Shown in pieces: positions 6,051 to 8,617 of a DNA stretch of 8,617 nt. The notes below the pieces were generated by a model. The model made no database searches. It had not been told where the DNA came from and saw nothing but the letters and a program-made list of their open reading frames with translations. The translations under genes were made by a program, and so were the position numbers. Numbering within the stretch: position 1 is the first letter of the stretch; each line of letters starts with the position of its first letter. Source of the DNA: UBA4292 sp964648695 (GTDB lineage: Bacteria; Bacillota; Clostridia; Lachnospirales; Lachnospiraceae). The stretch is taken from NCBI GenBank assembly GCA_964648695.1, contig CAZYLH010000055.1:1-8617 (forward strand), read 5' to 3'.

Positions 6051-6662
6051 TTATAAGGGGTTTAACAGCTCATTTAAGTCCTCTATGGCCTCCTCCTGCG
6101 TGCCCGAAACATGTATACTTTCTATACCCATCTTTCTTGCCGCCTCTACGTTTGCAAGCCGGTCATCTAAAAAGACACATTCCTGTGGCTTTAGGTTATA
6201 CCTGGATAATAGAAGCTCATAGATTCCCGGCTGCGGCTTTACCACCTGCTCAAAACCAGAGACTACTTTGCCATCAATAAGATCCATAAAGTCAAAGCGA
6301 GTGCGCTCATGAAGCAAAAACATGCTTCTTGGATAATTTGACAACAAAAACAATCTATACCCCCTGTGCTTTAGGCCGGAAAGCCAGCCTCTTGTATCCG
6401 GAAATGGCCTTACCAGATCCTTTGGCTCATCTAAAAAGCGCCGCAGCTGCGCCTCATACTGGGGGACAAGCTTATACATATCTTCATACACATCTTCTTC
6501 CGGACGCACGCCAAGATCAAGCTCTCCCCAAATGGGCGCTAAGACCGTCTTTTTCCCAAGAGTTTCTATCACTTCATCCTCAAAGCCAAGATCCCTCATA
6601 TAGGCCTGCCAGCGAAAATCCACCAGGACCTGACCTATATCAAAAATGATATTCCTGATCAT
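6051..6662 (-). CDS. HAD-superfamily phosphatase, YihX-like
   Basis: This 203-residue cytosolic hydrolase probably dephosphorylates a small phosphorylated metabolite. All four HAD motifs are visible: motif I FDIGQVLVDF (7-16) with nucleophile Asp8, motif II LLSN (106-109) with Ser108, motif III Lys142 in VVKPQPGIYE, and motif IV VFLDDRLANVEAA (163-175) with Asp166/Asp167. A helical cap sits between motifs I and II (about 17-85), as in subfamily IA. The usual second Asp of motif I (DxD) is Gly10, the DxG form also found in E. coli YihX, a glucose-1-phosphate phosphatase; the substrate here is not proven. Its ATG overlaps the HIT stop as ATGA, with AGGAG about 10 bases upstream, so the two genes are co-translated. 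No terminator follows until 5881-5915. Confidence 0.9.
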   Translation of the reverse strand: MIRNIIFDIGQVLVDFRWQAYMRDLGFEDEVIETLGKKTVLAPIWGELDLGVRPEEDVYEDMYKLVPQYEAQLRRFLDEPKDLVRPFPDTRGWLSGLKHRGYRLFLLSNYPRSMFLLHERTRFDFMDLIDGKVVSGFEQVVKPQPGIYELLLSRYNLKPQECVFLDDRLANVEAARKMGIESIHVSGTQEEAIEDLNELLNPL

Positions 6663-6940
6663 CCTTTTAGAGCTCCTGCTATTTTTTTTGCAAGCACATC
6701 TGCCTCTCCCTCCTCATAGGAGCCNNNNNNNNNNNNNNNNNNNNNNNNNNNNNNNNNNNNNNNNNNNNNNNNNNNNNNNNNNNNNNNNNNNNNNNNNNNN
6801 NNNNNNNNNNNNNNNNNNNNNNNNAGATGTCCCTTATTTGCTGGGCTTATGTCAAAAGCTACTTTAAATGTGTCGTCCTCATAGACGGTGGTTGAGGGGA
6901 TTTCTCCTCCGGCTATCTTACAAAAAATACAGTCTGCCAT
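6659..6940 (-). CDS. HIT-family nucleotide hydrolase/transferase, interrupted by gap
   Basis: The N-terminal 38 residues, MADCIFCKIAGGEIPSTTVY onward to DISPANKGH, are typical of Hint/HIT proteins, which hydrolyse nucleoside phosphoramidates or dinucleoside polyphosphates. The 21 residues after the gap form the C-terminal helix. The catalytic HxHxH triad should lie in the missing part and cannot be checked. HIT proteins are about 135-145 residues and 59 are visible, so the gap should hide roughly 230 bp, not 100. I chose ATG 6940 because homologues begin there; an in-frame TTG at 6955 would add five residues. No ribosome binding site lies at normal distance. AGGAAG lies 27 bases upstream, with a 17-base hairpin between that would reduce the effective spacing to about 10. 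The gene overlaps the HAD gene by 4 bases. Confidence 0.9.
   Translation of the reverse strand: MADCIFCKIAGGEIPSTTVYEDDTFKVAFDISPANKGHXXXXXXXXXXXXXXXXXXXXXXXXXXXXXXXXXXGSYEEGEADVLAKKIAGALKG
6725..6824. other. Assembly gap (100 N) inside HIT gene
   Basis: This is a run of exactly 100 N that hides the catalytic histidine triad. Comparison with family length suggests a placeholder of unknown true length, near 230 bp. Confidence 0.95.
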
Positions 6941-6973
6941 GTCTTTGGGCCGCAAAATTTTTGCGGACTTCCT
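6941..6973 (-). promoter_or_regulatory. Shine-Dalgarno / hairpin / ATG arrangement of HIT gene
   Basis: The minus strand reads AGGAAG (6973-6968), one T, then CCGCAAAA-A-TTTTGCGG (6966-6950), then nine bases and the ATG at 6940. The 8-bp palindromic arms would fold, at least in their GC-rich part, and bring the ribosome binding site to about 10 bases from the ATG. The competing TTG start (6955-6953) is buried in the stem. As DNA it is also a good operator-like palindrome. Confidence 0.5.
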
Positions 6974-6987
6974 TTCTTAAGATTTAA

Positions 6988-7003
6988 GCTCTATGCTTAG
7001 AGC
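6988..7003 (-). repeat. Small hairpin between rhomboid and HIT genes
   Basis: Arms GCTCTA and TAGAGC enclose a 4-base loop. No T-tract follows on the minus strand, so it is a poor terminator. I see no convincing promoter between 6974 and 7040, so the HIT-HAD pair may be transcribed from the rhomboid unit. Confidence 0.3.
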
Positions 7004-7040
7004 GGGTTAGCTTAGCTTTTTCTGATACGCTCACCCATAG

Positions 7041-8063
7041 CTAGATAAGTTTCTTATCCTTTCTAACCCCGTACATCGGTATGGCAAGCAAAAAACCTAC
7101 TACAACTCCGCCGATATGTGCTGCGTTGTCCACGCCAGAGCTTCCGATTCCCTGACCTGCTACCAGTGCCAAAAAGATCGCCCATCTGAGAAAACTAAAA
7201 TGATGGACTTTATTTCTGTTTTTAAGCATCACATATGCCAGTCCTCCCGCGACGCCGCAAATGGCCCCGGAGGCGCCTGCGGACATGACAAACAGCTCAC
7301 CCAGCATATAACGCCAGCCAAGGCTTACCACGCTTGAGCCAGCTGCGCAGATCATATAAAAGGCCAGGTAATAGGTGCTTCCCATCGCCTGCTCTAAAGG
7401 CTTTCCCATGCACAAAAGCGCGATCATATTATAGACCAGATGGGCGAGTCCAAAATGAAGAAAGGCGCAGGTTAAAAGGCGGTAAACCTCACCTTTTTCC
7501 AGCACATTGTATACGGTAAGAGCCCCTTTCATAATAATATGATACCAGTTTCCAGAAATGGCAAACATGTGAATATATATCAGGATATTTATGAGTATCA
7601 GCGTGGCATTTATGGGACTTAAGACCCCTTTTATGCCGGAAAGCACCTGTCGCAGTGGGGACTGATTTAGATAGCTTTCTACGCACTCTTTTGCGTCACA
7701 AAAGGTTTCCGGTTGGTCCTCATAGATCATAAGACGCTTAAGAGTCTGATCTATCAGCCAGTAAGAATCTCCCTCGGACACCAACGACCTTGACTGTGCC
7801 GGGTTATTGGTGATGATAAGCAAAAGCCCGTATATATTTTCGGCGTACCTAGAAAACTCCTTTTGCCACCTGATAAACTGCCCAGCGCTCCTTAAAAAGT
7901 TCGTTCCGCTCCCCGGCACCATGTGATCTGCTATGTCATCCACTATGCATACATAGTAGACGCTGCCCCCAGACACTTTTATCAGCAGCTGCTGCTTAGC
8001 ACGCCCCGTCCCTACTTTTAGATATCCTCTTGAGGCAAACACATTTGCCAGCTTTTCTATCAT
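7041..8063 (-). CDS. Rhomboid-family intramembrane serine protease with N-terminal extension
   Basis: This 340-residue protein has a soluble N-terminal region (about 1-145) and a six-helix rhomboid core in the membrane. Core motifs are FLHFGLAHLVYNMIAL (201-216; His203, His208 and Asn212, the oxyanion residue), SAGASGAICG (261-270; catalytic Ser265 in GxSG) and DNAAHIGGVVVGF (312-324; catalytic His316). The full Ser-His dyad is present, so it should be an active protease cutting transmembrane or membrane-proximal segments. The N-terminal part has alternating beta strands (QLLIKV, VYYVCIVDD, LLLIITNN) and no family I can name; it may bind substrate or a regulator. The ATG at 8063 has AGGT 9 bases upstream; a nearby ATG at 8068 hits a stop at once. 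A predicted promoter lies at 8113-8141. The gene starts 74 bp after the DUF6382-like gene, which may be functionally linked. Confidence 0.93.
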   Translation of the reverse strand: MIEKLANVFASRGYLKVGTGRAKQQLLIKVSGGSVYYVCIVDDIADHMVPGSGTNFLRSAGQFIRWQKEFSRYAENIYGLLLIITNNPAQSRSLVSEGDSYWLIDQTLKRLMIYEDQPETFCDAKECVESYLNQSPLRQVLSGIKGVLSPINATLILINILIYIHMFAISGNWYHIIMKGALTVYNVLEKGEVYRLLTCAFLHFGLAHLVYNMIALLCMGKPLEQAMGSTYYLAFYMICAAGSSVVSLGWRYMLGELFVMSAGASGAICGVAGGLAYVMLKNRNKVHHFSFLRWAIFLALVAGQGIGSSGVDNAAHIGGVVVGFLLAIPMYGVRKDKKLI

Positions 8064-8112
8064 CGCATTCTACCTGTCCACATATCCCTCTAAGCTCTTT
8101 TTCACCGCCTCT

Positions 8113-8141
8113 AGTGTATAACGAAACAGGCTAAAAATCAA
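8113..8141 (-). promoter_or_regulatory. Predicted sigma-A promoter of rhomboid gene
   Basis: The minus strand reads TTGATT (8141-8136), a 17-base spacer and TACACT (8118-8113). The -35 overlaps the stop codon of the DUF6382-like gene. The leader to the rhomboid ATG would be about 43 bases. Confidence 0.35.
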
Positions 8142-8617
8142 CAATATCTTCTGCTTTTCCAGCTAAGCAGCCGCCCAAGCACACCCTGCTGCCATGAAAA
8201 AACTCCTCTTTTTTTACTCTCCCCCTCGTTTATATCTTCCTCCATACCTTCTTCTGGCTCTATATGCTTATCTTTAAAAGTGGCTTTTTCAGATCTGTTT
8301 TTTGCGTAAGCATTTAGACTTCCTAAGATATCCCCTCCCGGATTATCCTGATGATATAGACCATATGCCAGTGTCACGGCATTCTGATCATGAAAATCCA
8401 CATGGTCTAAGATAAATCGCAGTAAGGGCTGCACATTTTTCTCCACACCCTCACGCTTTCCCGGCTGATAGCAAAACCGTAAACTCTCCGTCTCTTCCTC
8501 ATAAAATATATAATCAGGATCTAATATCAGCCCGTCCGGGGAAAGCATATACTCAACAAGCGACTGTCCCGCCTCATACAGAGAGCGTATAAGCCGTATA
8601 ATCTGCTCCTCATCAAA
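8138..8617 (-). CDS. C-terminal part of DUF6382-like protein, 5' end outside window
   Basis: The frame is open from the window edge to the stop at 8138, with 159 residues visible. An internal ATG at 8548 is not the start, because family-like sequence (FDEEQIIRLIRSLYEAGQSL) continues upstream of it without a stop. EYMLSPDGLILDPDYIFYE, then FCYQPGK, then LLRFILDHVDFHDQNAVTLAYGLY resemble the DUF6382 domain of Lachnospiraceae proteins as I recall it. Such proteins usually continue into a C-terminal FHA domain, which binds phosphothreonine peptides. Here a charged linker with acidic stretches and a basic end (KSRRYC) leads straight to the stop, with no FHA. Either this is an FHA-less form or a frameshift truncated it; the 74 bp downstream encode nothing FHA-like. 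Function is unknown; cytosolic regulatory scaffold is a guess. Confidence 0.7.
   Translation of the reverse strand, partial: FDEEQIIRLIRSLYEAGQSLVEYMLSPDGLILDPDYIFYEEETESLRFCYQPGKREGVEKNVQPLLRFILDHVDFHDQNAVTLAYGLYHQDNPGGDILGSLNAYAKNRSEKATFKDKHIEPEEGMEEDINEGESKKRGVFSWQQGVLGRLLSWKSRRYC

Noticed and set aside
8067..8153. Small open frame on the minus strand between the DUF6382-like and rhomboid genes (peptide ending SLEGYVDR), possibly a frameshifted end of the DUF6382-like gene
   Set aside because: It has no ATG/GTG start with a ribosome binding site near its beginning. A stop lies just upstream in that frame, and it overlaps the predicted rhomboid promoter. It looks nothing like an FHA domain.

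Overview
This window looks like a piece of a draft or metagenome-assembled genome from an anaerobic Firmicute of the Clostridia, most likely Lachnospiraceae. The evidence is a type III glutamine synthetase (GlnN), a zinc-ribbon plus TPM-domain gene pair, a DUF6382-like protein, intermediate GC and strong AGGAGG-type ribosome binding sites. All recognisable genes lie on the minus strand, so gene order reads from high to low coordinates. Two runs of exactly 100 N (4745-4844 and 6725-6824) interrupt glnN and a HIT-family gene. Family lengths recalled from memory suggest both runs are placeholders that hide more sequence than 100 bases.

Layout in transcription order: the C-terminal part of a DUF6382-like protein without an FHA domain (8617-8138); a rhomboid intramembrane protease with its own predicted promoter (8063-7041); a HIT-family nucleotide hydrolase/transferase (6940-6659), coupled by an ATGA overlap to a YihX-like HAD phosphatase (6662-6051); a 310-bp regulatory region; glnN (5740-3944) followed by a clear intrinsic terminator; a short promoter region; then a probable operon of a double zinc-ribbon membrane protein (3764-2736), a TPM-domain membrane protein (2732-1869), a cyclophilin peptidyl-prolyl isomerase (1822-1301) and a GH27 glycosidase (1253 to the window edge). 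The GH27 gene stays open to base 1, so it is incomplete at its 3' end.

The glnN gene assimilates ammonium. The zinc-ribbon/TPM pair is probably a membrane or envelope module of unknown function, followed by a cytosolic folding catalyst and a sugar hydrolase. The HIT and HAD enzymes are housekeeping phosphate-ester chemistry.

The most unusual part is the region upstream of glnN (5741-6050). It holds two predicted sigma-A promoters. The upstream one is preceded by four phased A-tracts and followed within about 65 nt by an intrinsic terminator whose 5' arm can instead form a competing hairpin. A 13-bp perfect inverted repeat encloses the terminator, and two further inverted repeats link the two promoters and the glnN leader. 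This suggests a short terminated RNA and/or an attenuator controlling glnN. A second oddity is an 8-bp-stem hairpin lying exactly between the ribosome binding site and the conserved ATG of the HIT gene. I see no CRISPR array, tRNA, rRNA, insertion sequence or phage gene.
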